This document shows positions 1 through 7,181 of a stretch of 46,134 nucleotides of DNA, one piece after another. The stretch covers positions 1 through 46,134 of the forward strand of contig NZ_JACAFQ010000041.1 of NCBI RefSeq assembly GCF_015354575.1. The letters are read 5' to 3'. Every line of letters starts with the position of its first letter. Position 1 is the first letter of the stretch. The position numbers and the translations under genes were made by a program. The stretch is from Pseudomonas sp. UFMG81. GTDB taxonomy: Bacteria; Pseudomonadota; Gammaproteobacteria; Pseudomonadales; Pseudomonadaceae. The notes under the pieces were generated by a model. The model was not told where the DNA came from. It saw nothing but the letters and a program-made list of their open reading frames with translations, and made no database searches.

Positions 1-225
1 TCGCTGGGCAGGGGGATCTATTGCGACGAGCAAGCCCAGGTCTACACCCTCGAAGCGGGCCGCGACTACGAGGTCACCATCGGCATGGGGGCCGTGGGGC
101 AGGGCGAGAACGCGCGGCGGGTGTGCCGCTTCGATGTTCGATTACTGACGCCGGTTGGACAGGGGGGCGAGGTGATGTCGAAGCCGGTGACAGGGTTCGC
201 GGCACCGAGGAAGCTGTGTGATTGA
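1..225 (+). CDS. C-terminal 74 residues of an unrecognised protein (5' truncated by window edge)
   Basis: Frame 1 is open from the first base and ends at TGA 223-225. The visible tail begins SLGRGIYCDEQAQVYTLEAG and ends in PRKLCD. It has a mixed, soluble composition, with cysteines near the start, in the middle and second from the end. There is no membrane segment and no motif I recognise. It is followed by a REP pair and faces a convergent gene, which fits a true 3' end. I assign no function. The frame is supported by codon usage (G/C at third positions) and by the lack of a better frame, so a real gene end is likely but its identity is open. Confidence 0.6.
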   Translation, partial: SLGRGIYCDEQAQVYTLEAGRDYEVTIGMGAVGQGENARRVCRFDVRLLTPVGQGGEVMSKPVTGFAAPRKLCD

Positions 226-275
226 GGCATCCGTTCAGGCATGGCCCATCGCCGGCATGTTGGCTAGCACAGATC

Positions 276-392
276 CTGTAGGAGCGGCCTTGTGTCGCGA
301 AAGGGGCGCGCATCGGCCCCAGCCATTGGTGTAGCCCAATCAATCGGGGGGCCGCTTTGCGGCCCTTTCGCGACACAAGGCCGCTCCTACAG
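276..392. repeat. REP pair (inverted, GTAGGAGCGGCC family)
   Basis: Two inverted arms begin CTGTAGGAGCGGCCTTGTGT and end with the reverse complement, 117 bp overall. The arms continue as TCGCGAAAGGG, and the inner edge of the right arm carries a small GC-rich hairpin (GGCCGC/GCGGCC). It lies between two convergent genes. A further partial REP core (GCCGGCTTGCCGGCGATGA, a different family) follows at about 406-424. Such paired elements are typical of intergenic REP/BIME sequences in Pseudomonas. Confidence 0.9.
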
Positions 393-441
393 AGTCATGT
401 GCAAGGCCGGCTTGCCGGCGATGAGTTGTAACCGATGTATG

Positions 442-1335
442 TCAGCGCTGCTGACGCAAACCGTCAAGCAGTGCCTGCAACTTCGCCTGACCGGCTTCAT
501 CCAGCCCGAACACCGGCCGCCGCGGCTCACCCACCGGCAACCCGGTCATGCCCAGCCCGGCCTTGATGGTTGCCGGCAAACCTCCCTTGAGAATGAAGTC
601 CAGCAGCGGCAACTGGCGGTAGAACAGCGCCTTCGCCTGCTCCAGCTCGCCGGCCAGCACCGCGTCGTACAAGCGCAGGTTCAGTTCGGGGATCAGGTTC
701 GGCGCCGCCGTGCACCAGCCCTTGGCCCCGGCGACGAACGCTTCCAGCGCCAGTGGGTTGCAACCGTTGTAGAACGGCACCTGGCCCTCACCGAGCAATT
801 GCAGTTTGTGCATGCGCTGGATGTCGCCGGTGCTCTCCTTGACCATGGTGACGTTCTCTACCTCGCGCACAATGCGCAGGATCAGCTCCACCGGCATGTC
901 GGTGCCGCTGGTGGCCGGGTTGTTGTAGAGCATGACCGGGAGGTCGATGGCCGCGCCGATGGTGCGGTAGTGCTGGAGGATCTCGGCTTCGCTGAGCTTC
1001 CAGTAGGCTGCCGGCAGCACCATCACTGCATCGGCGCCGTGCTGCTGGGCGAAGCGGGCGCGGCGCACGGCGCCGGCGGTGGTCAGGTCGGAAACGCTGA
1101 CGATGCTGGGCACGCGCTTATTGATACGCTCCAGGCTGTACTGCGCGACCTGTTGCCACTCGCTGTCGCTCAGGTACGCGCCTTCGCCGGTGCTGCCCAG
1201 CGGGGCGATGGCGTGCACGCCGTCTTCGATCAGGCGGTCGATGGACTGGCCCAGGGCGGGCAGGTCGAGCTGTTCGCCGTCCTGGCTGAACGGGGTGATG
1301 GTGTAGCCGATGATGCCGTGGAATTCAGTGGTCAT
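442..1335 (-). CDS. DapA/N-acetylneuraminate-lyase superfamily protein (class I aldolase or dehydratase), substrate unknown
   Basis: A 297-residue TIM-barrel lyase of the DHDPS/NAL superfamily. The GSTGEG phosphate/carboxylate loop lies at about 47-52, the catalytic Tyr in LYNNP at 137, and the Schiff-base Lys in MVKES at 166. The position that is Arg in true DapA (YNVPGR) is not Arg here (YNNPATSG). Together with its setting this argues against a role in lysine biosynthesis and for action on a 2-keto acid. The ATG at 1335 is chosen because GGAG lies 9 nt upstream; a TTG 21 nt further up is less likely. It is 33 bp downstream of the class II aldolase-like gene on the same strand, so the two are probably co-transcribed from the promoter region near 2150-2300. 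Family is certain; reaction is not. Confidence 0.85.
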   Translation of the reverse strand: MTTEFHGIIGYTITPFSQDGEQLDLPALGQSIDRLIEDGVHAIAPLGSTGEGAYLSDSEWQQVAQYSLERINKRVPSIVSVSDLTTAGAVRRARFAQQHGADAVMVLPAAYWKLSEAEILQHYRTIGAAIDLPVMLYNNPATSGTDMPVELILRIVREVENVTMVKESTGDIQRMHKLQLLGEGQVPFYNGCNPLALEAFVAGAKGWCTAAPNLIPELNLRLYDAVLAGELEQAKALFYRQLPLLDFILKGGLPATIKAGLGMTGLPVGEPRRPVFGLDEAGQAKLQALLDGLRQQR

Positions 1336-1368
1336 GGTTGTAAGCTCCGCAAGCAAGGCAATCAGGGG

Positions 1369-2151
1369 TCAGTTCAGGCAGTCGGCGTGGGTGCGCAGGG
1401 CTTGCCGGGCATAGTAGTTGAACGCGGCGCCATGGCGTTTGGGCCGGTCGATCCAGTCGTGGGCATCGCGGCCCAGCTCGGGGCTGATCGGCTTGATGGT
1501 GCCGGCGGCCATGGCCAGCAGTTGCAGGCGAGCGGCACGCTCGATCAGCTGGGCATAGACGCAGGCCTGTTCGATGCTGGTGCCGGTGGACAGCTGGCCG
1601 TGGTGGGAGAGCAGGATGGCGCGCTTGTCGCCCAGGGCGGCGCTGATGATCTCGCCTTCCTCGTTGCCCACCGGTACCCCAGGCCAGGCTTCGAGGAACG
1701 CGCAGTCCTCGTACAACGGGCACAGGTCCATGTGCGACACCACCAGCGGCACTTCGAGCATCGACAAGGCGGCGACGTGGGTGGGGTGGGTGTGGATGAT
1801 GCAATTCACGTCGGGCCGGGCGCGGTACACCCAGCTGTGGAAGCGGTTGGCCGGGTTGGGCATGCCCTGGCCTTCGAGCACCTCCAGGTCTTCGTTGACC
1901 AGCAGCAGGTTGCTGGCATTGATCTCGTCGAAACCCAGGCCCAGTTGCTGGGTGTAGAAGGTGCCCGGCTGCGGGCCACGGGCGCTGATCTGCCCGGCCA
2001 GGCCCGAGTCGTGGCCGTTGTCGAACAGAATTCGGCAGGTCAGGGCCAGCTTTTCGCGCACAGTCCACGTATTATCCGCGAGCGAGCCTTGCATCTGCGT
2101 CAGTGCCTTTTGCACCAGCTGGTCTTTGCTGTGTGTCAGGGTGTTGGCCAT
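1369..2151 (-). CDS. class II aldolase/adducin family protein lacking the usual catalytic Glu
   Basis: A 260-residue aldolase II-fold protein. Metal-binding histidines are visible in HTHPTH (120, 122) and SHHGQL (183/184). In L-fuculose-phosphate aldolase the sequence SEWRFH carries the catalytic Glu. Here the matching segment reads PANRFH (100-105), so Ala replaces Glu. The protein may therefore not be a classical retro-aldolase; adducin-like or decarboxylase/epimerase-type members are alternatives. It is first gene of a two-gene operon with the DapA-like lyase and is divergent from a cupin-XRE regulator, with a dyad operator between them. The ATG at 2151 has GAGG about 10 nt upstream. Cytoplasmic; no signal sequence. 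Confidence 0.82.
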   Translation of the reverse strand: MANTLTHSKDQLVQKALTQMQGSLADNTWTVREKLALTCRILFDNGHDSGLAGQISARGPQPGTFYTQQLGLGFDEINASNLLLVNEDLEVLEGQGMPNPANRFHSWVYRARPDVNCIIHTHPTHVAALSMLEVPLVVSHMDLCPLYEDCAFLEAWPGVPVGNEEGEIISAALGDKRAILLSHHGQLSTGTSIEQACVYAQLIERAARLQLLAMAAGTIKPISPELGRDAHDWIDRPKRHGAAFNYYARQALRTHADCLN

Positions 2152-2234
2152 GGGGGTCTATCCTCTGTGGCGTGAAGGTGGATGTCTCGGCTGGCCCGCC
2201 CCCTTGCTTTCGACGGTGGAGGGGCGGTCCATCA

Positions 2235-2273
2235 GATGACACAAAACATCCTATATGACACAAAGTGTCATAT
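2235..2273. promoter_or_regulatory. candidate operator: perfect dyad plus extra half-site between divergent genes
   Basis: ATATGACAC (2253-2261), spacer AAA, then GTGTCATAT (2265-2273) form a perfect 9-bp dyad. A second copy of ATGACACAAA occurs at 2236-2245, before ACAT. The site lies 33-52 bp before the start of the XRE-cupin gene and about 100 bp before the start of the divergent lyase operon. Binding by the adjacent XRE regulator is inferred from position only. Confidence 0.6.
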
Positions 2274-2305
2274 GCAAGTGCGTTTGTCCGGGAAACCCGC
2301 GTCAC

Positions 2306-2848
2306 ATGTCTATCCGACTGAAACTGCTGCGCAAGAAACTGGGGATCACCCTCGAACAGCTGGCTGAGAAGGCCGGCATGACCAAGAGCTACCTGTCGAA
2401 GGTGGAACGCGGCCTGAACACCCCATCGATCGCCGCCGCGTTGAAACTGGCGCGAGCGCTGAACGTCAACGTCGAGGAACTGTTCGACGGCGAGCACGAG
2501 GGCCTGGCGCGCTACAGCCTGGTGCGCCATGGCGAGCGGCAGGCGTTGGTGGGCAGTGGCGAGGGGCCGGGCTATGCGGTGCTCACCTCGCAGGTGGGCC
2601 AGCGCAGCTTGTTGCCGTTCCTGATCCAGCCACCGACCGAGTTCAGCGACCCGACCTTCAAGGAGCACGAAGGTGAGGAGTTTCTGTTCGTCCACGCAGG
2701 CCAGGTGGAGGTGGATTTCATGAGCGAACGGGTGCTGCTGGAGGCCGGCGATGCCCTGCATTTCAATGCCCAGACCCCACACCGCCTGCGTTCGGTGGGT
2801 GAGCAGCAGGCGCAGTTGCTGGTCGTGGTGCAGGGCGGCGAAGGGTGA
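2306..2848 (+). CDS. XRE-family transcriptional regulator with C-terminal cupin
   Basis: A 180-residue cytoplasmic regulator. Residues about 3-57 form a Cro/C1 helix-turn-helix (KLLRKKLGITLEQLAEKAG, then SYLSKVERG). Residues about 105-175 form a cupin_2 barrel (HEGEEFLFVHAG, then AGDALHFNAQTPHRL). This architecture usually senses a small carboxylate or amine and controls a neighbouring catabolic operon. The ATG at 2306 starts the conserved MSIRLKLLRKK; an in-frame ATG at 2255 would start inside the dyad operator, so it is rejected. It is divergent from the lyase/aldolase-like operon and is followed after 10 nt by an AraC regulator, so the two regulators are probably one transcript. Autoregulation through the dyad is likely but unproven. 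Confidence 0.9.
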   Translation: MSIRLKLLRKKLGITLEQLAEKAGMTKSYLSKVERGLNTPSIAAALKLARALNVNVEELFDGEHEGLARYSLVRHGERQALVGSGEGPGYAVLTSQVGQRSLLPFLIQPPTEFSDPTFKEHEGEEFLFVHAGQVEVDFMSERVLLEAGDALHFNAQTPHRLRSVGEQQAQLLVVVQGGEG

Positions 2849-2858
2849 GGGCAGGGCG

Positions 2859-3641
2859 ATGATCGAGGTCTCGCGGTTTTGGCGTGATCCGGCATTGCCC
2901 TTCGTCGAGGCCCGGCGCGTGGGGGATGGGCGCCAGGTGTGCTACGCAGCGCACTCCCATGAGAGCTTCTCGATTGGTGTCATCACTGGCGGGCGTAGCC
3001 GTTATCTCACTGGAGAAGCCCATCACCAGGTGGCCGCTGGCACCACGGTGCTGATGAACCCCGGTGTGGTGCATACCTGCAACCCCATCGAAGGCGAGCC
3101 TTGGTCGTACCTGATGTTGTTCGTCGATATGCCGTGGCTCGAGGCGCGGGGCTTCGTGCTGCCGGAGGCGACCTTGAGCCGTTCGCCAGCCTTGTATGGG
3201 CGACTGCTGGCGCTGTTTGCGGGGTTGTTCGACGAGGGGCCGGTTGCATCGAAGGAGACTGCGCTGGGGGCCTTTTTCGACGGCCTTGCGCACTTCCTGG
3301 AGCCAGCTAGCGGCGTGAGCGCACCCACGCATCCCCGGTTGGAGATGGCCGCTGCGTTCATACGCGCGCATCGTCTCGATCCGCTGACCCTCGAGGACAT
3401 CTGTGCGGCGGCGGGCCTGTCCCGTGGCTACTTGACCCGCGCGTTCGGCAAGCGTTTCGGCCTGCCGCCCCACGGCTACCTGCTCGACCAACGGGTGCAG
3501 CATGCCCGAGCGCAACTGCGGCTTGGCCGCCCCATCGCCGACGTGGCGCTGGAGGCAGGGTTCGCCGACCAGGCCCACTTGCAACGGGCGTTCAAGCGGC
3601 ACCTGGCGGCGACGCCGGGGCATTACCGGGATGCCGATTGA
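2859..3641 (+). CDS. AraC-family transcriptional regulator
   Basis: A 260-residue protein. The N-terminal cupin-like sensing domain (about 1-150) includes HSHESFSIGVITGG and NPGVVHTCNP. The C-terminal AraC double helix-turn-helix (about 165-255) includes LTLEDICAAAGLSRGYLTRA and IADVALEAGFADQAHLQRAF. The ATG at 2859 starts MIEVSRFW with a GA-rich site (GTGAGGGCAGGG) upstream; longer in-frame extensions overlap the preceding cupin domain and are rejected. It follows the XRE-cupin gene by 10 nt and faces a LysE-type exporter. AraC proteins of this form often control a linked LysE/RhtB exporter, so control of that gene is a reasonable guess. The effector is unknown. Confidence 0.9.
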   Translation: MIEVSRFWRDPALPFVEARRVGDGRQVCYAAHSHESFSIGVITGGRSRYLTGEAHHQVAAGTTVLMNPGVVHTCNPIEGEPWSYLMLFVDMPWLEARGFVLPEATLSRSPALYGRLLALFAGLFDEGPVASKETALGAFFDGLAHFLEPASGVSAPTHPRLEMAAAFIRAHRLDPLTLEDICAAAGLSRGYLTRAFGKRFGLPPHGYLLDQRVQHARAQLRLGRPIADVALEAGFADQAHLQRAFKRHLAATPGHYRDAD

Positions 3642-3680
3642 TGGGCAGCCCCATCGCTGACAGGTCTCTGGCGCATGAAC

Positions 3681-3797
3681 CTGTAGGAGCGGCCTTGTGT
3701 CGCGAATGGGCTGCAGAGCAGCCCCGACAATTTGCGGCATACCCAAGAGCCTGGGGCCGCTACGCAGCCCTTTCGCGACACAAGGCCGCTCCTACAG
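3681..3797. repeat. REP pair (inverted, GTAGGAGCGGCC family)
   Basis: It has the same 117-bp head-to-head structure as the pair at 276-392. The left arm is CTGTAGGAGCGGCCTTGTGT followed by CGCGAATGGG and a small CTGCAGAGCAG hairpin. The right arm is the reverse complement, ending CTACAG. It sits between the convergent AraC and LysE-type genes. Confidence 0.9.
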
Positions 3798-3810
3798 AGA
3801 GCCAACGGGC

Positions 3811-3837
3811 GGGAGCCGGCTTGCCGGCGATAAGGCC
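3811..3837. repeat. single REP of a second family (GGGAGCCGGCTTGCCGGCGA)
   Basis: GGGAGCCGGCTTGCCGGCGA followed by TAAGGCC contains a GCCGGC..GCCGGC hairpin. Near-identical copies occur at 24030-24060 and, partly, at 406-424. It lies just past the 3' end of the LysE-type gene. Confidence 0.75.
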
Positions 3838-3856
3838 GGTCCAGGCAACCTGGCGC

Positions 3857-4441
3857 TCACGCCACTAGCAGATACCCCGCACTCGCCACCAACAACGCCG
3901 CCAAGCCGCGATTGAACAGCCGCAACCGCTTCGGCTCGCCCAGATAGTGGCGAATCACGCTGCCGGCCCACGCCCAGCTGGCCACGGAAACGAAACAGAT
4001 TGGCCCGTAGATCCAGGTGAACAGCCATAACAATTGCTGCTCGCCAGCGGTATAGGCGCCTACGCCCGCCACTGCCGCCAGCCACGCCTTGGGGCTGAGC
4101 CACTGCATGGCCGCACCGTGCCAGACGCTGGGCGCCCGCTGTTCACCGTCCGCCTTTAAGCGACCATCGTCACTGGCCAGCTTCCAGGCCATATACAGCA
4201 AAAACAGCACGCCACCCCACAGCAGCAGGCGCTGCAGCCACGGCCAGCGCAGCAGCAGTTCGTGCAGGCCCAGGCCGGTGAGCACCAGCAGCAGGCAGAA
4301 ACCCAGGGTGGCACCGGCGGCGTGCCCGAGGCTGGCGCGCAGGCCATGGCGGGCGCCACTGCCCAACGCGACGATATTGACAGGGCCAGGGGAAATGGAC
4401 GCCGCCAGGGCAAAGGCGGCCATGGACAGGGACAGGCTCAT
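3857..4441 (-). CDS. LysE/RhtB-family amino-acid or metabolite exporter
   Basis: A 194-residue inner-membrane protein with about six hydrophobic segments. The family signature near the N-terminus is present (ASISPGPVNIVALGSGARHG), followed by GHAAGATLGF and the later QWLSPKAWLAAVAGVGAYT. Family members export amino acids, homoserine lactones or toxic analogues by proton exchange. The ATG at 4441 has AAGGA about 8 nt upstream. An upstream in-frame extension of 38 residues lacks family similarity and is rejected. It is convergent with the AraC regulator, separated by REP sequences. Substrate cannot be read from the sequence. Confidence 0.9.
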   Translation of the reverse strand: MSLSLSMAAFALAASISPGPVNIVALGSGARHGLRASLGHAAGATLGFCLLLVLTGLGLHELLLRWPWLQRLLLWGGVLFLLYMAWKLASDDGRLKADGEQRAPSVWHGAAMQWLSPKAWLAAVAGVGAYTAGEQQLLWLFTWIYGPICFVSVASWAWAGSVIRHYLGEPKRLRLFNRGLAALLVASAGYLLVA

Positions 4442-4614
4442 GCAGAGATTCCTTGCAACGATTGAGACGTCGCCATCATCAGGCGACCACCACGCAGGGG
4501 TATTGAACAAAAATGCCCAAGGCGATCTGTTACAGGTTTTGTAATAGTTTCGCACTGTCGGAAAAAGCTGCTTCGATTGTAGGATCGTTATCCCTTTTTC
4601 TGATCAAGGTCTAT

Positions 4615-4728
4615 ATGAGCACCTTCGCGGAGCCCCCCAGTCCCCGGCCATCCCGGCCCTTCAATTCCTGGCCGTCCCGGTCATCCATATTCCGTCCCCG
4701 TGACGCCGCCCTTGTGAGTACCCGCTAA
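4615..4728 (+). CDS. small upstream ORF (37 aa) overlapping the TerC-family gene start
   Basis: It starts at ATG 4615 with AAGG six nt upstream and ends at TAA 4726-4728. The last A of the stop is the first base of the next gene's ATG (TAATG). The peptide is rich in Pro, Arg and Ser (MSTFAEPPSPRPSRP at its start) and has no hydrophobic stretch. The arrangement would allow translational coupling to the membrane protein downstream, whose own ribosome-binding site is weak. It may instead be a chance open frame in GC-rich leader DNA. No homology is claimed. Confidence 0.35.
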   Translation: MSTFAEPPSPRPSRPFNSWPSRSSIFRPRDAALVSTR

Positions 4729-6299
4729 TGGAATGGCTAGCCGACCCCACGGCCTGGCTGGGCCTGTTGACGCTTATCGTCCTCGAGCTGGTGCTGGGTA
4801 TCGACAATCTGGTGTTCATCGCCATCCTCGCCGACAAATTGCCGCCCCATCAGCGCGACCGCGCACGGGTGATCGGTTTGTCGTTGGCGCTGATCATGCG
4901 CCTGGGCCTGTTGGCCAGTATCTCGTGGATGGTCACCCTGACCGCGCCGCTGATCGAGGTGTTCGGCAAGACCTTCTCCGGCCGTGACCTGATCATGCTG
5001 TTCGGTGGTGTATTCCTGTTGTTCAAGGCCACCATGGAGCTGCACGAACGCCTCGAGGGCCACGTTGCGCAGAGCGGCGGGGTTACCCGACATGCCGCGT
5101 TCTGGCCGATCGTTGCGCAGATCGTGGTGCTCGATGCGGTGTTCTCGCTGGATGCGGTGATCACGGCTGTGGGTATGGTCGAGCACTTGTCGGTGATGAT
5201 GATCGCGGTGATCTTCTCGATCGGTATCATGATCGTCGCCAGCAAGCCGCTGACCCGCTTCGTCAACGCCCATCCGACGGTGATCATGCTGTGCCTGGGC
5301 TTTTTGATGATGATCGGCTTCAGCCTGACCGCCGAGGGCCTGGGCTTCCATATCCCCAAAGGCTACCTGTATGCCGCCATTGGTTTCTCGCTGCTGATCG
5401 AGCTGTTCAACCAGCTGGCCCGTGCCCGCCGCAAACGCAGTGTGCAGCAACACCGGCCGCTGCGTGAGCGCACTGCCCATGCCGTGCTGCGCCTGATGGG
5501 CGGGCGCCGGGTGGAAGCCGACGAGGTGGGCGAGGAGATCGCCGACCTGGTCGAGGACGGCAGTGAGCAGGTGGTCTTTGACCGCCGCGAACGGGTGATG
5601 ATCAGCGGTGTACTGAACCTGGCCGAGCGGCCGATCCGCACGGTGATGACGGTGCGTGCCGAAGTGGATGCCATCGACCTGGCACAGCCGGCCGAGGTGA
5701 TCACCCAGGCGCTGATCAACTCTTCGTATTCGCGCCTGCCGCTGATCCGCGGTGGCCGCATCGAGGAACCACTGGGCTTCGTGCACAAGAAGGAACTGCT
5801 CAAGGAGCTGTTGGCTGGCAACGAACCTGATCTGGAAACCCTGGCGCGGGCACCGTTGAACCTGCTGGAGAGCTTCAGCATCCTCAACGCCCTGGAACAG
5901 ATGCGCGGGCAATCGACGCACATCGCCTTCGTGGTCAACGAGTTCGGTGACTTCACGGGCGTGCTGACCATGACCGATATCCTCGAATCGATCGCCGGTG
6001 AGCTGCCGGACGCCAGCGAGGTCGAAGGGCCAGGCGTGGTCGAAGAGGCGGGTGGATTTGTCGTCAGTGGTGCGCTGAACCTGGCGCAGGTGCAGGCGCG
6101 CACCGGCTTCGTCGCCCGTGCCACCGAGGACTACCAGACCCTCGCGGGCCTGGTGATGAGCCTGCTGGACCGCCTGCCGGTGGTGGGCGATCGCTTGCAG
6201 TGGAATGGCTGGAGCATGACCGTGGTGGCGGTGGAGGAGCGGCGCGTGCGCCAGGTGCGCCTTACACCGAGCGCCGCCGCTGACGCAGCAGGTGCTTGA
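4728..6299 (+). CDS. TerC-family integral membrane protein with CBS pair and CorC/HlyC domain
   Basis: A 523-residue protein of the YegH/YoaE type. Residues about 1-235 are the TerC domain, with several membrane helices and the acidic motifs ELVLGIDNLVF and DAVFSLDAVITAVGM, typical of metal-ion transport. Residues about 285-410 hold two CBS repeats (nucleotide-sensing), ending in FGDFTGVLTMTDILESIAGE. Residues about 430-515 are a CorC/HlyC transporter-associated domain. Family members are linked to Mn(II) or other metal homeostasis; the ion here is not known. The start codon overlaps the stop of a 37-codon ORF (TAATG). Its 3' end overlaps the convergent RarD-like gene by 38 bp. Confidence 0.92.
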   Translation: MEWLADPTAWLGLLTLIVLELVLGIDNLVFIAILADKLPPHQRDRARVIGLSLALIMRLGLLASISWMVTLTAPLIEVFGKTFSGRDLIMLFGGVFLLFKATMELHERLEGHVAQSGGVTRHAAFWPIVAQIVVLDAVFSLDAVITAVGMVEHLSVMMIAVIFSIGIMIVASKPLTRFVNAHPTVIMLCLGFLMMIGFSLTAEGLGFHIPKGYLYAAIGFSLLIELFNQLARARRKRSVQQHRPLRERTAHAVLRLMGGRRVEADEVGEEIADLVEDGSEQVVFDRRERVMISGVLNLAERPIRTVMTVRAEVDAIDLAQPAEVITQALINSSYSRLPLIRGGRIEEPLGFVHKKELLKELLAGNEPDLETLARAPLNLLESFSILNALEQMRGQSTHIAFVVNEFGDFTGVLTMTDILESIAGELPDASEVEGPGVVEEAGGFVVSGALNLAQVQARTGFVARATEDYQTLAGLVMSLLDRLPVVGDRLQWNGWSMTVVAVEERRVRQVRLTPSAAADAAGA

Positions 6300-7149
6300 A
6301 ACCTTCGAGCACCAGCACCAGCACCGCGGCCCAGATCGGCAGGTAGGTTAGCCACTGGTTCGGGCCGATGGTCTCGCCCAGGGCCAGGGCCACGCCCACT
6401 AGCAGCACCGGCTCGACGTAGCTGAGCAGGCCGAACAGGCTGAACGGCAACATCCGGCTGGCCAGCACGTAGGCGATCAGGGCGCTGGCACTGATCGCCC
6501 CAAGCAGCGGGATCAGCCAGTAAAGGCTTTGGTGCTGGGCGAGGTCCGCCGCTGACAACGGGCCCTGGATCACGAAGTACAGGGCCCACGGCAGCAGCAG
6601 GCACATGTCGCACCACAGGCCGCCCAGGTGGTCGGTGCGGCAACGCCGACGCAGGACGAAATAGATCGGGTAGCCGATCGTCACCAGCAGGGTTTCCCAG
6701 GCGAAGCTGCCGTTCTGGTACAGCTCGTGGCCCACGCCCAGGGCCGCGCAGCTGACCGCCACCTTTTGCAGGCGTGACAGGCGCTCGCCGTAGACCAGGC
6801 GCCCGGTCAGCACCATCGCCAGCGGCAACAGGAAGTAGCCCATCGACACCTCCAGGCTGCGCCCGTGCAGCGGCGCCCAGAGGAACAACCACAGCTGCAC
6901 GCCCATCAGCCATGAAGTACCGACCATGCCCAGCAGCACCAAGGGCGTGCGCTTCACTCGCCCCAGCAACTCGCCGACCCGCTGCCAGTCCCTGGAGATC
7001 AACATGAACAGGGTCAGGCAGGGCAGGGTCAGCAAGGTGCGCCAGCCGAAGATCTCTTCGCCATCCAGCGGCGTGAGGAAAGAGGTATAGAAATACATCA
7101 CGGCGAACAGACAGGACGCCATGACCGACGAAAAAATGCCTTTTGACAC
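6262..7149 (-). CDS. rarD: RarD-type EamA/DMT-superfamily permease
   Basis: A 295-residue inner-membrane protein with about ten hydrophobic helices in two EamA halves. It carries RarD-typical features: MSKGIFSSVMASCLFAVMYF at the N-terminus, ERLSRLQKVAVSCAALGV in the middle and LSYVEPVLLVGVALALGE near the end. RarD was named for chloramphenicol sensitivity, but substrates of most members are unknown. The start is a GTG at 7149 with GAGG 6 nt upstream. It is convergent with, and overlaps by 38 bp, the TerC-family gene. The C-terminus (LLRQRRRSV) is strongly basic and cytoplasmic. Confidence 0.85.
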   Translation of the reverse strand: MSKGIFSSVMASCLFAVMYFYTSFLTPLDGEEIFGWRTLLTLPCLTLFMLISRDWQRVGELLGRVKRTPLVLLGMVGTSWLMGVQLWLFLWAPLHGRSLEVSMGYFLLPLAMVLTGRLVYGERLSRLQKVAVSCAALGVGHELYQNGSFAWETLLVTIGYPIYFVLRRRCRTDHLGGLWCDMCLLLPWALYFVIQGPLSAADLAQHQSLYWLIPLLGAISASALIAYVLASRMLPFSLFGLLSYVEPVLLVGVALALGETIGPNQWLTYLPIWAAVLVLVLEGFKHLLRQRRRSV

Positions 7150-7181
7150 GAATGCCTCGAAAAACGGGAAGGGTGGGCGAA

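Noticed and set aside
442..1335. Assignment as dapA (dihydrodipicolinate synthase)
   Set aside because: The substrate-carboxylate Arg of true DapA is missing and the gene is paired with an aldolase-like gene, so a biosynthetic role is unlikely.
2255..2305. Upstream ATG extending the XRE-cupin protein by 17 residues
   Set aside because: It starts inside the dyad operator and adds residues unlike the family; ATG 2306 gives the standard N-terminus.
4442..4727. Possible yybP-ykoY (Mn) riboswitch upstream of the TerC-family gene
   Set aside because: The class is known before some TerC genes, but I cannot find its conserved loop sequences here. A covariance-model search would decide.
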